Source: Colwellia sp. MB02u-6 (lineage in GTDB: Bacteria > Pseudomonadota > Gammaproteobacteria > Enterobacterales > Alteromonadaceae). From it: a stretch of 64,000 bases of DNA. Positions 27,911 through 37,424 of this stretch are shown here, one piece after another (position 1 is the stretch's first letter; each line of letters begins with the position of its first letter). Location of the stretch: positions 1 through 64,000 of the forward strand of contig NZ_JACGVG010000030.1 of the NCBI RefSeq assembly GCF_014077095.1. The letters run 5' to 3'. A program made the translations under genes and the position numbers. The notes beneath the pieces are model-generated. The model ran no database searches, had not been told where the DNA came from, and saw nothing but the letters and a program-made list of their open reading frames with translations.

Positions 27911-30139
27911 TTACCAGCTTAAGTCTACTGGATCGATATCAATTGACCATCTAACTTTTGATTGCCATTCATTTGTGGCGCTATGGTGAATTAGCTTAAA
28001 TACGGCTTGATGCAGCTGCTTTCTAGACTTGGCTTGTAAAATTAAGTGGAATCTAAATTTACCGGCCTTTTTCCCCATTGCCGCGGGGACAGGCCCAGCA
28101 AACTGGCAACCTTCAAAGGCTATTTGGGTCATAGCGCGTAAAAATTTTTCCGGGTAAGAAGGGTAGTTTGCTTCAGCTCTAAACAATGCTTGAAAGCTAA
28201 AGGGTGGCAATAAGGCTTGTTGGCGTTCAATAAGCGCTTGTTTAGCAAAGTGTTGATAACCATTTTGTACTAGGTCTTGCAGTAATGGATGATCAGGGAA
28301 TTTACTTTGTACCATCACTTTACCAGGCTTACTTGCTCGACCGGCTCGGCCTGACACTTGTACTAAAAGTTGTGCCATATGTTCAGCCGCACGAAAGTCG
28401 TAGCTAAATAAAGCACCATCAACATCAAGCACAGCAACTAAGGTGACATCAGGAAAGTGATGGCCTTTTGCGAGCATTTGTGTGCCAATCAAGAGTTGAT
28501 GCTCTTTATTACTTACCTCGGTTAATAACTTGGCTAACGCACCTTTTTTACGCGTGCTATCTCGGTCAATGCGCACGGTAGAGTAATCAGGAAAAAATTC
28601 ACCAATTTTTTCTTCTAATTGCTCTGTGCCTTGTCCTAAGGGTTTAATGCGAACACTGCCACAACTTGGGCATTGTGGTGGAATGCGTTGTTGACTGGCG
28701 CAATGATGGCAAATCAGCAACCCTTGGCCCTGATGTAAAGTAAAAGCTTTATTACAGCGTTGGCAATCAGCAATCCAATGGCATTCTTGGCAGTTAATGG
28801 CGGGGGCATAACCACGACGATTAAGAAAAATTAATGCTTGCTCACCACGAGCTAAGGTATTTTTTATGGCTTGTTTTAAGCTACCGGAAAGGCCATGTTC
28901 CATTTGTTGTTGCGCCACATCGATTAAGCTGATTTTTGCGGTTGAGGCATTACCGGCACGTTTGCGTAATTGATGATAATGATATTTTCCGCTCAAGGCA
29001 TTTTGCAGTGACTCAAAACTGGGTGTGGCAGTGCCGAGTATAATGGGAATATCAAGTTGCCTAGCTCTGAGTATGGCAATATCGCGCGCATGATAGCGAA
29101 AGCTGTCTTGCTGTTTAAATGAAGCATCGTGTTCTTCATCAACAATGATCATGCCTAAATCATTAAGCGGAGTGAAGATAGCTGAACGGGTACCAATAAC
29201 AATCGCCGCGGTTCCTCGTTGTGCTTCTAGCCAAGTTTGTAAACGTTCTTTGTTGTTCAAACCTGAGTGATGCAGGCTTATCGGCACATTAAAGCGTTGT
29301 TCGAAGCGACTTAAGGTTTGCGGTGTTAAGCCAATTTCAGGTACTAAAACTAGCACTTGTTTGTTGTTGGCCAATATTTGCTCCATGGCCTGCAAATAAA
29401 CCTCGGTTTTACCACTACCGGTTATACCATCGACTAAGTGACAAGAAAACTGCGCTTGCATTTCCTTCACGGTGGCGACAATTAGCGCTTGTTCCGCTGA
29501 TAATGCTAGCCGGTTATCTTGCTGTAATGCTTGCTCTTGCCATTGAAATAAAGTTACCGCACGGCTTTTACTATAAATGAATTCTTTTTTCTCAAGGGCA
29601 TTAAGCTGTGCTTTATTAAAGCCAAGGGTTAATAACTCTGACCACGTCATGCCTTGATGCTGCTTGAGCATAGTGAGTAACTCAGCCTGTTTCGGGGAGC
29701 GTTTGGCGGTAGTTGTTTGTTCCTCTTCGCTTAAGTCTGTTTTTGTTAACCAAACTAGCGGTAGTTCAACATCAGGTTGTTTTATTTGTCGCAATAAAAC
29801 CGGTAATGCTTGCTGGAACACATCGCCAATAGGATGATGATAGTAATCGCTACAGCGTTGAATAAAATGCAGCAATTGGGGTGAAAAACTGAAGTTGTCA
29901 TTAACGCGACTGAGCACTAATTTTAATTTTTTAGCCGCATATTCAGTGCTTTCATCTATCGACAAAACAATACCAACCACTTGGCGAGAGCCAAAAGGCA
30001 CAATAACTCGTTCACCTAACTGCACGGCGTTAGTGTTCAGTTCCGCCGGTAGTTTGTAAGTAAACAACTGGCGCATAGGAACGGGTATTGCAACTTGCAG
30101 GTATATATCTGTTGAAGTTATTGCCAAAAATACTGCCAT
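27911..30139 (-). CDS. priA: Primosomal protein N' (replication restart helicase PriA)
   Basis: PriA is the 3'-5' helicase that recognises stalled replication forks and loads the primosome. The 742-residue protein has an N-terminal 3'BD domain (VAIPVPMRQLFTYKLP), a helicase core with Walker A GITGSGKTEVYLQ and DEEH box (IIVDEEHDASFKQQ), and an eight-cysteine zinc module (CQECHWIADCQRCNKAF...CHHC...CPSCGS). The start is uncertain: the ATG used adds about 14 residues before the usual N-terminus and has no clear ribosome binding site. It is divergent from rpmE, as in many gammaproteobacteria. Confidence 0.97.
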   Translation of the reverse strand: MAVFLAITSTDIYLQVAIPVPMRQLFTYKLPAELNTNAVQLGERVIVPFGSRQVVGIVLSIDESTEYAAKKLKLVLSRVNDNFSFSPQLLHFIQRCSDYYHHPIGDVFQQALPVLLRQIKQPDVELPLVWLTKTDLSEEEQTTTAKRSPKQAELLTMLKQHQGMTWSELLTLGFNKAQLNALEKKEFIYSKSRAVTLFQWQEQALQQDNRLALSAEQALIVATVKEMQAQFSCHLVDGITGSGKTEVYLQAMEQILANNKQVLVLVPEIGLTPQTLSRFEQRFNVPISLHHSGLNNKERLQTWLEAQRGTAAIVIGTRSAIFTPLNDLGMIIVDEEHDASFKQQDSFRYHARDIAILRARQLDIPIILGTATPSFESLQNALSGKYHYHQLRKRAGNASTAKISLIDVAQQQMEHGLSGSLKQAIKNTLARGEQALIFLNRRGYAPAINCQECHWIADCQRCNKAFTLHQGQGLLICHHCASQQRIPPQCPSCGSVRIKPLGQGTEQLEEKIGEFFPDYSTVRIDRDSTRKKGALAKLLTEVSNKEHQLLIGTQMLAKGHHFPDVTLVAVLDVDGALFSYDFRAAEHMAQLLVQVSGRAGRASKPGKVMVQSKFPDHPLLQDLVQNGYQHFAKQALIERQQALLPPFSFQALFRAEANYPSYPEKFLRAMTQIAFEGCQFAGPVPAAMGKKAGKFRFHLILQAKSRKQLHQAVFKLIHHSATNEWQSKVRWSIDIDPVDLSW

Positions 30140-30374
30140 ATAGAAATAAAATGTTATGCATATTCTACTGCTTAATGACGCAATGCCAAGCTCGAAAATT
30201 AGACTAGGGGGATTTTTATGAAATTAAGCGATTTATTGCTCAATTTTTTAGCAATTTTCATTGCCATAGGAAGAGCGATACTATAACATTCGCCTCCATT
30301 ATTTTAAACTCGTATGGTGCTTGGCAGCAATAATGACTGACCGAGTGGCGATGCGGCCTTAACAGAGGTTTCCC

Positions 30375-30587
30375 ATGAAAGACGGTATCCATCCAAATTA
30401 TGCAGAGTTCAAGGCAACTTGTTCTTGTGGTAACATTATTACAACTCGTTCAACTGTAACTAAAGACATACATCTTGACGTGTGTTCAGAATGTCACCCA
30501 TTCTATACTGGCAAGCAAAAATCTGCTGAGACCGGTGGTCGTGTTGATAAATTCAACAAGCGTTTTGGTGCTCTTAGCAAGAAGTAA
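30375..30587 (+). CDS. rpmE: 50S ribosomal protein L31, zinc-binding type
   Basis: This 70-residue ribosomal protein is of the zinc-binding type, with Cys16, Cys18, Cys37 and Cys40 (CSC...CSEC). In bacteria with a zinc-free paralogue this form is replaced under zinc limitation; no paralogue lies in the window. AGAGG precedes the ATG. A strong terminator follows at 30608. Confidence 0.97.
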   Translation: MKDGIHPNYAEFKATCSCGNIITTRSTVTKDIHLDVCSECHPFYTGKQKSAETGGRVDKFNKRFGALSKK

Positions 30588-31079
30588 TTCTGCTAATAGA
30601 CCAGTAGAAAAAAGCACCTTTAGGTGCTTTTTTTTTGTCAAAGTTTAAGTTGGCATGTCATGTTAACTCAACATTTTTATCCTCTTAATGTCGCTTAAAA
30701 TCAACTTTGTTACTTTATTTAACTGTCAAGAGCGCTTCAAGTTACCCATTATGGCCAAATCAAGTGCTTAATTTAATGGTCATATACCAGAGTTGCTAAA
30801 TACCCTAAAAAATATAAATACGCCTTGATCTCGACGCTTTTAAATAGCTAAATAGAGGGTTGAATACGCTTAGTCATGCTTGATTTATTGACGTTATAAC
30901 TAATAAGTTGAATCCTTTTTAGCGTCTAAAATAGTGGGATATTTCTTGTTAATATCATTTTGCTTACGGGGAATTTCTGCTATATTTGCTCTCTTTATTT
31001 TCGAATAATTTTATAAAGTTTATTGCGCCAATATGCTCGCCAATAAGCAGAGATTATCGCCAAGCATTCAAGGTGTGAT
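30588..31079. other. Intergenic region between rpmE and dnaB
   Basis: Apart from the rpmE terminator nothing coding or structured was recognised in about 490 bases. The dnaB promoter presumably lies toward the right end, where the sequence is A/T rich. Confidence 0.4.
30608..30636 (+). terminator. Terminator of rpmE
   Basis: The stem AAAAGCACCT / AGGTGCTTTT is followed by a long T run, 20 bases after the stop codon. Confidence 0.9.
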
Positions 31080-32498
31080 ATGGCCGATCGCAAGCCAACC
31101 AAGTTTAGTAAAAACAATCAGTTTCCTCGAGACAAGCAAATTGATGAATTAAAAGTTCCGCCGCATTCTTTAGAGGCAGAGCAATCAGTGCTAGGTGGTT
31201 TATTGTTAGATAACGAAACTTGGGATCGCGTAAGTGAACGAGTTGTTGCACAAGACTTCTATAGTAGATCACATCGTATAACCTTTGAGACTATTGGTCG
31301 GCTAATTGAATTAGGTGAGCCGGTCGATTTGATCACTTTATCTGAAGCACTTGAAAATGATCAAAAACTGGATGATGTTGGTGGTTTTGTTTATCTCGCT
31401 GAAATGATGAAAAACACCCCAAGTGCTGCCAATATTACCGCTTATGCGACTATTGTGCGTGAACGTGCAGTAACGCGCGAAATGATCAGTGTAGCCAACG
31501 AAATTGCAGAAGCGGGTTATGATCCACAAGGGCGAAGTAGTGCGGATTTACTTGATTTTGCCGAAACTAAGGTTTTTGCGATTGCCGAGCAACGTGCTAA
31601 TAAGTCGGAAGGCCCAGAAAATATTAATTCAGTCTTAGAAAAAACAGTTGATCGTATTGAGAAACTTTGTGCATCACCGACTAATGGTGTTACTGGCGTT
31701 TCAAGTGGCTTTACTGATTTAGATAAAATGACCGCAGGTTTTCAAAAATCAGATCTCATCATTGTTGCTGGCCGTCCGTCTATGGGCAAAACGACTTTTG
31801 CCATGAACTTGGCTGAACATGCTGCCATGACTGAAGATAAACCCGCGTTAATCTTCAGTTTAGAGATGCCGTCAGAGCAACTAATGATGCGTATGCTGGC
31901 GTCACTTGGTCGTATTGACCAAACTAAAATTCGTACTGGCCAATTAGAAGATGAAGATTGGGCGCGGTTATCATCAACTATGGGCTTATTAATTGAAAAA
32001 GGTAAAATGTTTATTGATGATGCGGCGGGCTTAACACCGACAGACGTGCGTTCGCGAGCACGACGTATTGCCCGAGATCATGGCGGTATTAGTATGATCA
32101 TGATCGATTATCTGCAATTGATGCGTGCGCCACAATTTTCTGATAACAGAACCTTGGAAATTGCTGAAATATCTCGTTCATTAAAAGCGTTGGCAAAAGA
32201 ATTAGAAGTGCCCGTTGTGGCGTTATCTCAACTTAACCGTGGCTTGGAGCAGCGTTCTGATAAACGACCAATAAACTCAGATTTACGTGAATCAGGCTCA
32301 ATTGAGCAAGATGCCGACTTAATCATGTTTATTTATCGTGATGAGGTTTATCACGATGATTCTGAATACAAAGGTATGGCTGAAATTATCATCGGTAAGC
32401 AGCGTAATGGCCCCATTGGTCGAGTACCTTTAACCTTCCAAGGGCAATTTTCTCGTTTCGATAATTATGCTGGCCCGCACGTATTAGGTGAAGATTAA
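31080..32498 (+). CDS. dnaB: Replicative DNA helicase DnaB
   Basis: DnaB is the hexameric 5'-3' helicase of the replication fork. The 472-residue protein has the N-terminal primase-interacting domain (PPHSLEAEQSVLGGLLLDN...) and the RecA-like domain with Walker A GRPSMGKTTFAMNLAEHA near 230-247. Walker B is MIMIDYLQLM and the arginine-rich motif is SDLRESGSIEQDADLIMFIYRDE. There is no intein. It is followed after 6 bases by alr, as in many gammaproteobacteria (dnaB-alr). Confidence 0.98.
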   Translation: MADRKPTKFSKNNQFPRDKQIDELKVPPHSLEAEQSVLGGLLLDNETWDRVSERVVAQDFYSRSHRITFETIGRLIELGEPVDLITLSEALENDQKLDDVGGFVYLAEMMKNTPSAANITAYATIVRERAVTREMISVANEIAEAGYDPQGRSSADLLDFAETKVFAIAEQRANKSEGPENINSVLEKTVDRIEKLCASPTNGVTGVSSGFTDLDKMTAGFQKSDLIIVAGRPSMGKTTFAMNLAEHAAMTEDKPALIFSLEMPSEQLMMRMLASLGRIDQTKIRTGQLEDEDWARLSSTMGLLIEKGKMFIDDAAGLTPTDVRSRARRIARDHGGISMIMIDYLQLMRAPQFSDNRTLEIAEISRSLKALAKELEVPVVALSQLNRGLEQRSDKRPINSDLRESGSIEQDADLIMFIYRDEVYHDDSEYKGMAEIIIGKQRNGPIGRVPLTFQGQFSRFDNYAGPHVLGED

Positions 32499-32504
32499 GC
32501 GCCC

Positions 32505-33584
32505 ATGACATTGCACACAGCCACAGCGATTATTGATTTAGATGCACTAAGTGATAATTACCAGCTTATTCAGTCATTATCGCCTAAGGCTAAAGTTCTC
32601 ACTGTGCTTAAGGCTAATGCCTATGGCCATGGTTTAGAGCTGATTGCTAAAGCACTGCCTAATGCCGATGCTTTTGGTGTCGCACGTATTGATGAAGCGC
32701 TCGCACTTAGAGCCGCCGGTATTGTAAAACCTATTGTATTGCTTGAAGGTTTTTTTGCTAAAGAAGATATTGATATATTGGCGGCGAGTAACTTACAAAC
32801 TATAGTGCATAACGAGCAACAGCTGGCTGCTATTTTGGATGCTAAGCTGGCCACTCCACTAAAGGTTTGGTTAAAAATTGATACTGGCATGCATAGGTTG
32901 GGTATTAATCCTGAGCAACTAGCACACTTTTATAAAGCGTTAAGTCAAGCAAAAAATGTCCAGCAGCCAATAGTGCTGATGAGCCACTTAGGTTGTGCGG
33001 ATGATAAAAACAACTTAGCTACAGCAAAACAAATTTCATTATTTGATCAACTTAGCGCTGATTTACCCCTCGAAAAAAGCCTAGCTAACTCTGCTGGCGT
33101 TTTACTTTGGCCAGCAAGCCATTATCAATGGATTAGACCTGGACTATTACTTTATGGTGTTTCACCACTAGCAGCAGATAGCTACATAGACGGTATTGCC
33201 CCAGTGATGACTTTGCAATCAAGTTTGATCTCTGTACGTGAAATCGCGGCAGGATCTGCGGTTGGCTATGGTGGTGCCTGGGTGAGTGAAAGTAACACTA
33301 TTATAGGTGTAGTTGCTATTGGTTATGGTGATGGTTATCCCCGCCATGCCCCTAGCGGTACACCGGTTTTAATTAATGGTCGGCGTGTGCCACTTATTGG
33401 CCGGGTAACTATGGATATGATCACGGTAGATTTAGGCGCTCAAAGCCAAGATAGCGTTGGCGATATTGCCACGTTATGGGGCAAAGGTTTAGCGGTTGAA
33501 GAAGTGGCTGAATTTGCTACAACTATTCCTTACGAACTTTTGTGTAATATTACCCGTCGTGTGCATATTCAGCTCGCAAAGTAA
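32505..33584 (+). CDS. alr: Alanine racemase
   Basis: Alr is the PLP-dependent enzyme that interconverts L- and D-alanine for peptidoglycan. The 359-residue protein has the PLP lysine at residue 36 in VLKANAYGHG. The catalytic tyrosine lies in AVGYGGAWV, and RPGLLLYGVSP and GRVTMDMITVDLG are further signatures. It forms an operon with dnaB (6-base gap). Confidence 0.97.
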   Translation: MTLHTATAIIDLDALSDNYQLIQSLSPKAKVLTVLKANAYGHGLELIAKALPNADAFGVARIDEALALRAAGIVKPIVLLEGFFAKEDIDILAASNLQTIVHNEQQLAAILDAKLATPLKVWLKIDTGMHRLGINPEQLAHFYKALSQAKNVQQPIVLMSHLGCADDKNNLATAKQISLFDQLSADLPLEKSLANSAGVLLWPASHYQWIRPGLLLYGVSPLAADSYIDGIAPVMTLQSSLISVREIAAGSAVGYGGAWVSESNTIIGVVAIGYGDGYPRHAPSGTPVLINGRRVPLIGRVTMDMITVDLGAQSQDSVGDIATLWGKGLAVEEVAEFATTIPYELLCNITRRVHIQLAK

Positions 33585-33701
33585 CCATTCACTATTCAAA
33601 AGTTATAAAAAGTGACTAGACTATGATAGTAAAGCCGTTCTACATTGCATGTTATGATAGCGCAGTAGTAAGTCGTGCACTTTGCCTTTCGCTATGAGCA
33701 C

Positions 33702-33742
33702 AAAAAATAGCGACTACAGCCATGTAGATGGCTTAGTCGCTA
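33702..33742 (-). terminator. Terminator of the carboxymuconolactone decarboxylase family gene
   Basis: A stem of 15 pairs with one bulge (TAGCGACTAAGCCAT / ATGGCTGTAGTCGCTA) is followed by six T on the minus strand, 14 bases after the stop of the gene at 33757. Confidence 0.82.
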
Positions 33743-33756
33743 GATAAAAAAGCCCG

Positions 33757-34314
33757 TTACTTGGCTGTTTTTTCCCAAGCGAATGGCTTGAATGCATCAT
33801 CAACAGGTGTTTCGGCAATATGATTGGTGTAATTGCTGATCACTTTTTGTGATAAACCTAAAATGATCTCCAACAACTGTTGCTCACCGTAACCAGCAGC
33901 ATAGAATGCCGCTAATTCTTCATTAGTAACATTGCCTCGATTACGAACAATAATTAAGGTCATATCAAGTAAAGCTTGCAGTTTAGCTGTAGGCATTGCT
34001 TGTTGATCACGCAAGGCTTGCGTTAAATTAGGGTTTACTTTCATTGAGTGTGCAATGCCGGTATGAGCTGGAACACAATATGTGCAGCCGTGTTCAACAT
34101 TAATACCTTGCCAAACTACGGTGAGTTCTTCTGCGTCAAATGAAGAGTTAGCAAAAAGCTCATGTAATGTTTGGTATGCGCTTAATAAACTGGGTGATGA
34201 AGCTAACACGCCGTGCAAGTTAGGTAACATACCGTATGCACTAACTGATTTTTCTAATAGTGCTTTACTTGCTTCTGGTGCTGATTCAATAGTGTGTGTA
34301 GTTAATGTCGTCAT
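33757..34314 (-). CDS. Carboxymuconolactone decarboxylase (AhpD-like) family protein
   Basis: This 185-residue all-helical protein belongs to the CMD/AhpD family. The redox motif ExxxxCxxC-H is present as VEHGCTYCVPAHTGIA near residues 74-89, which suggests a peroxidase or reductase using the two cysteines rather than a true decarboxylase. The physiological substrate is unknown. Two palindromic TetR-type sites lie 102-143 bases upstream of the ATG, and a TetR gene lies further upstream on the same strand, so induction by an electrophile or oxidant is plausible. Confidence 0.82.
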   Translation of the reverse strand: MTTLTTHTIESAPEASKALLEKSVSAYGMLPNLHGVLASSPSLLSAYQTLHELFANSSFDAEELTVVWQGINVEHGCTYCVPAHTGIAHSMKVNPNLTQALRDQQAMPTAKLQALLDMTLIIVRNRGNVTNEELAAFYAAGYGEQQLLEIILGLSQKVISNYTNHIAETPVDDAFKPFAWEKTAK

Positions 34315-34415
34315 ATCGAATTTCCTCTATAAAAACAAACACATTGCGGTTGCAACAAGCTTATTGTTATTTAATGATTAAAAAATTGACCAACCAGCTA
34401 AGAATATATTTAACA

Positions 34416-34427
34416 TGCCGGTCGGTA
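34416..34427. promoter_or_regulatory. Putative TetR-type operator, left copy
   Basis: TGCCGGTCGGTA is an imperfect palindrome sharing the CCGRTCGGTA core with the perfect site 30 bases away. The form TACCGACCGGTA is common for TetR regulators of this kind. Confidence 0.6.
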
Positions 34428-34445
34428 AGTAATTGTCTATTATTG

Positions 34446-34457
34446 TACCGATCGGTA
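34446..34457. promoter_or_regulatory. Putative TetR-type operator, right copy
   Basis: TACCGATCGGTA is a perfect 12-bp palindrome. Its centre is 30 bases (about three helical turns) from that of the left copy, so two dimers could bind the same face upstream of the CMD-family gene. Confidence 0.65.
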
Positions 34458-34714
34458 TATTTAAGTCAACAGCTAGCTATATAAATAATTTATTTTACAG
34501 GAGCTTTGTTGAGTTAAAATCTATTAAGTCGTAAAATCAGATGGTTATGTTTATGCTTGGTGTTTAATGTTACCTTGGCTATTAGCAATGAAAGTTGAGC
34601 AAGGAAATAAAGCGTGGGCAACTGTAGAGTTAAGCTGAACTTATAACAATGCATATCAATGGGGATATGACCATCGAATATCAGCCGTAAAGTTGAGGCA
34701 GGTAGTAGAGAAGA

Positions 34715-35353
34715 CTATGGTGATTTTGGGCTCGGCGCAGTATGGTTTTTACTGGTATTAAATACGCCAGTCAACATAGTATCAATAACAAATTCAAGTT
34801 CTGTTGGCGGTACTTTTGAGCGCGCCATCGACGCGGTGCCTTTCAGTGCTGTGTATAAACTTAAGGCGTTACCGGTTGAATTTTCATTTAAGCCTAAGGA
34901 TATGGCTTCCTTATCAGTGGAAAATAATTCAGCTAATAAAGTTTTGGGCGCTGCTTCTATTTTGATAAGTAACTTTGCCGCTTCTGCTGGAATATCACCA
35001 CCAGCGACTTCTGATTGACACAGCACTAAATAACAACCTTTGGGTTGCTCAGTGCTGCATTGCATACCGACAATTGACATCATATAGTTTTTTAAACGCG
35101 TTTTTAATGGTATGTTTGCTGCGTATAAAGCGCCAAGGTGGGCTTTCATATTATTTTCTATATAGTGCTGAGTCGCTTTAATGAATAAGCTTTCTTTATT
35201 ACCAAACGCGCTATACATACTAGGTTTGTTAATATTCATACTCTTGGTTAAATCAGTTAAAGAAGCGCCTACAAAACCTTTAGCCCAAAACACTTCCATT
35301 GCTGCTTGCAATGCAGTTTGCTCATTAAATTTGCGTTTGCGACCACTAACCAC
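34715..35353 (-). CDS. TetR/AcrR family transcriptional regulator
   Basis: This 212-residue TetR regulator has an N-terminal helix-turn-helix (ALQAAMEVFWAKGFVGASLTDLTKSMNINKPSMYSAFGNKESLFIKA). The C-terminal domain is ligand-binding and includes a cysteine-containing stretch (GMQCSTEQPKGCYLVLCQSEVA). The start is GTG at 35353. It lies upstream of the CMD-family gene on the same strand; paired TetR-type palindromes between them make that gene the likely target. Ligand unknown. Confidence 0.88.
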   Translation of the reverse strand: MVSGRKRKFNEQTALQAAMEVFWAKGFVGASLTDLTKSMNINKPSMYSAFGNKESLFIKATQHYIENNMKAHLGALYAANIPLKTRLKNYMMSIVGMQCSTEQPKGCYLVLCQSEVAGGDIPAEAAKLLIKIEAAPKTLLAELFSTDKEAISLGLNENSTGNALSLYTALKGTASMARSKVPPTELEFVIDTMLTGVFNTSKNHTAPSPKSP

Positions 35354-35533
35354 AACAATATCCGTTCATTTTGTTTGAATATCCATATTGTACCAAAGGG
35401 TATTTTTAAGTTCAATCTATCAAATAGTCATGGAAAAGCACTTATAAAACTGTGCTTCGATAGCCGATAAATAGCCATTTTTTAAATTTTAACAACAAGA
35501 ATCTAGTGTTTAGTTGAGTAATATGGCGATACA

Positions 35534-35953
35534 TTACTCGCCACTAATGGTCAGTATTAGGGTTCTTGAACTGCTATGAATACGGTGCTCACCTAGATAA
35601 ATCCCTTGCCAAAGTCCTAAGTTCATTTGGCTGTTTTTTAAAGGAATACTGACGCTACTGCCCAACGTACTTGCTTTAATGTGGGCCGGCATATCATCGG
35701 GGCCTTCATAAGTGTGACGATAATAAGCGGCATTTTCTGGGACAAAGTGATTAAAGTGTCGTTCCATATCATCACGCACTGTTGGGTCAGCATTTTCATT
35801 AATTGTTAATGATGCTGAAGAATGTTGGATGAAAAGATGTAATAAACCAAAACTCACGGGGGAGAGCTCTGCGAGTGCTTGCTCAATATCAGTTGTGATT
35901 AGGTGAAAACCACGTTGATAAGGTTGTAGTGTTAACTCTACTTGCTGCCACAT
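35534..35953 (-). CDS. YjbQ/UPF0047 family protein (secondary thiamine-phosphate synthase)
   Basis: This 139-residue protein is of the YjbQ family. The conserved metal-binding and active-site elements are visible: FIQHSSASLTINENADPTVRDDMERHFNHFVP, then DMPAHIKASTLGSSVSIPL and GTWQGIYLGEHR-like (here GLWQGIYLGEHR). An E. coli homologue has weak thiamine-phosphate synthase activity. The main role is unsettled. It appears to be a monocistronic gene. Confidence 0.88.
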   Translation of the reverse strand: MWQQVELTLQPYQRGFHLITTDIEQALAELSPVSFGLLHLFIQHSSASLTINENADPTVRDDMERHFNHFVPENAAYYRHTYEGPDDMPAHIKASTLGSSVSIPLKNSQMNLGLWQGIYLGEHRIHSSSRTLILTISGE

Positions 35954-36380
35954 AAGGCTTCTCCAAAGATAATTTTAATTAACGTATTATAGTTTATAGG
36001 TTTTTACATTGAGGTGTAAGTTATGAGATGAATATAGGTCGTTAGAGTCAAGCCTTAACATACACCTTTGTAGTCGTTAATTGTTGCCGTCTCAGATGAA
36101 ATTAACTGGGTCATTTGCATTTGATCCATCACGTTGACAAACTGAAGTCTGACCGAGCAAAAATCGCCAAACACTATATGGTCTGCCATAGGTGCTATGT
36201 TTAATATAGATTAATGTTGGATTAGACCATAAACCTGTGCCGAGATGGATTTTGCTACTTGTGTTGCTACTTGTGTTGCTACTAGAGCGAATAAGTCGTA
36301 TTTTTAGGTAGGTACTTAGTTTTATCTGAACACAAAAAAAAACCGTATTAAACGAGGCTAAATATTGTTATGCAAATCGA
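35954..36380. other. Intergenic region between yjbQ and cheX
   Basis: No gene or RNA was recognised. A 12-bp unit (TTGCTACTTGTG) is repeated 2.7 times at 36252-36283. Confidence 0.4.
36252..36283. repeat. 12-bp tandem repeat, 2.7 copies
   Basis: TTGCTACTTGTG occurs twice in a row followed by a partial third copy (TTGCTACT). It is in non-coding DNA. Confidence 0.6.
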
Positions 36381-36845
36381 TTATTTATTGAAACTAAATT
36401 CAATATAGGCAGTACCGTATTTAGACGTTAGTGGCATAATAATAACCGGTCCGTCAGCCTTGTGCTGAATCGTGTGATCAATGCCAGAAACAACTATAGG
36501 GGTTGCCATATCAAACTCAATGCCTTTTTCACTCAGCATACGTTTTGCGCCACCAGAAACCATATTGGTAATTTCACCCACTAAATCAGTAATTTCGTCA
36601 TTGATTACATCTGGGCCTTCACCAACCATTTTCTTCATAGTGGCCAGTGCTAACTTGGCTTCAAAGGTAATAGATAAAGAACCTTTAGTTTGTTTTCCCA
36701 CCATACCAATTAAACCTGAAACATCGCCTTTTGCTATTTCATTTGTTTTCAAACGAGGTTTTTCAGGTGTTAATTCCATTTGCGCCATGGTTGACATAAC
36801 GTTTAGCATTGAAGAAAGAAAGGGGTTAATAAAGTCTACATTCAT
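36381..36845 (-). CDS. cheX: CheX-type chemotaxis phosphatase domain protein
   Basis: This 154-residue CheX-like protein has the phosphatase helix motif ExxN in TDLVGEITNMVSGGAKRML near residues 85-105. Proteins of this family dephosphorylate CheY-type receivers. There are no other chemotaxis genes near, which is common for orphan CheX in Shewanella and Colwellia relatives; the partner receiver is unknown. It follows the DUF6702 gene by 78 bases on the same strand. GGAGA precedes the ATG. Confidence 0.85.
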   Translation of the reverse strand: MNVDFINPFLSSMLNVMSTMAQMELTPEKPRLKTNEIAKGDVSGLIGMVGKQTKGSLSITFEAKLALATMKKMVGEGPDVINDEITDLVGEITNMVSGGAKRMLSEKGIEFDMATPIVVSGIDHTIQHKADGPVIIMPLTSKYGTAYIEFSFNK

Positions 36846-36923
36846 AAATATTTCTCCAAAGGCATTTTTTAATTTAGTTACTTAATTTTTCACATTTATC
36901 AGCATAATTTAAAGTTAACTATA

Positions 36924-37424
36924 TTAATCATTAATTTTAATGTAATTCATAGTAACTGATTTGTTGAAAGTTAGGCTACCTTTTATCATGTTACTGTAAA
37001 AATTAACGGTATTAACCTGTTTTACATAACGCTTGGTTAGCAAACGGTTGATTATTTTTAGTCCAATTAACGAATAATCGAACGCAACTTCTTGATAAAG
37101 AAAAATGTTGCCTTTATTGATTTTAAATCCGATCCAGTTCAATGGTATTGCTTGGCTTTGATAATAAAGCTGAAAATGCGCTTCAACATATTGGCGAATA
37201 ATATTTTCGTAATCGGGATGAGCAATTGAGAAGTGAATTTGCTTTGTTTCTGCAATCGCGTTTTCAATATCGTGAGCGGTTATTTGGTGAATAACTTCAA
37301 TCGACTGAGTACGCTCATTTAAGGTCAAATCTGTCATGCTAAAAAAATAACGGTGGGCCACCGCATTAAAGGCTAGCTCACACAATAGCAAAACAAAAAT
37401 TCGTTTAGCTAGGTTTAACAACAT
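36924..37424 (-). CDS. DUF6702 family exported protein
   Basis: This 166-residue protein has an N-terminal signal sequence (residues 1-22, LLNLAKRIFVLLLCELAFNAVA) followed by AHRYFFSMTDLTLNERTQSIEVIHQITAHDIE, the start of a DUF6702 domain. Function is unknown. In relatives this gene follows an M1-like peptidase gene. Here its ATG overlaps the TAA of the peptidase pseudogene by one base (TAATG), so it was translationally coupled to a gene that is now broken. It remains open itself. Confidence 0.72.
   Translation of the reverse strand: MLLNLAKRIFVLLLCELAFNAVAHRYFFSMTDLTLNERTQSIEVIHQITAHDIENAIAETKQIHFSIAHPDYENIIRQYVEAHFQLYYQSQAIPLNWIGFKINKGNIFLYQEVAFDYSLIGLKIINRLLTKRYVKQVNTVNFYSNMIKGSLTFNKSVTMNYIKIND

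Larger units (their letters stand above)
34315..34714. other. Intergenic region between the TetR gene and the CMD-family gene
   Basis: This 400-base region carries the promoter of the downstream gene and two operator-like palindromes (34416-34427, 34446-34457). The part from 34490 to 34714 shows no gene or structure. Confidence 0.5.

Noticed and set aside
33585-33700. Possible small gene after alr
   Set aside because: No ORF with a ribosome binding site was found; only the neighbouring terminator is supported.
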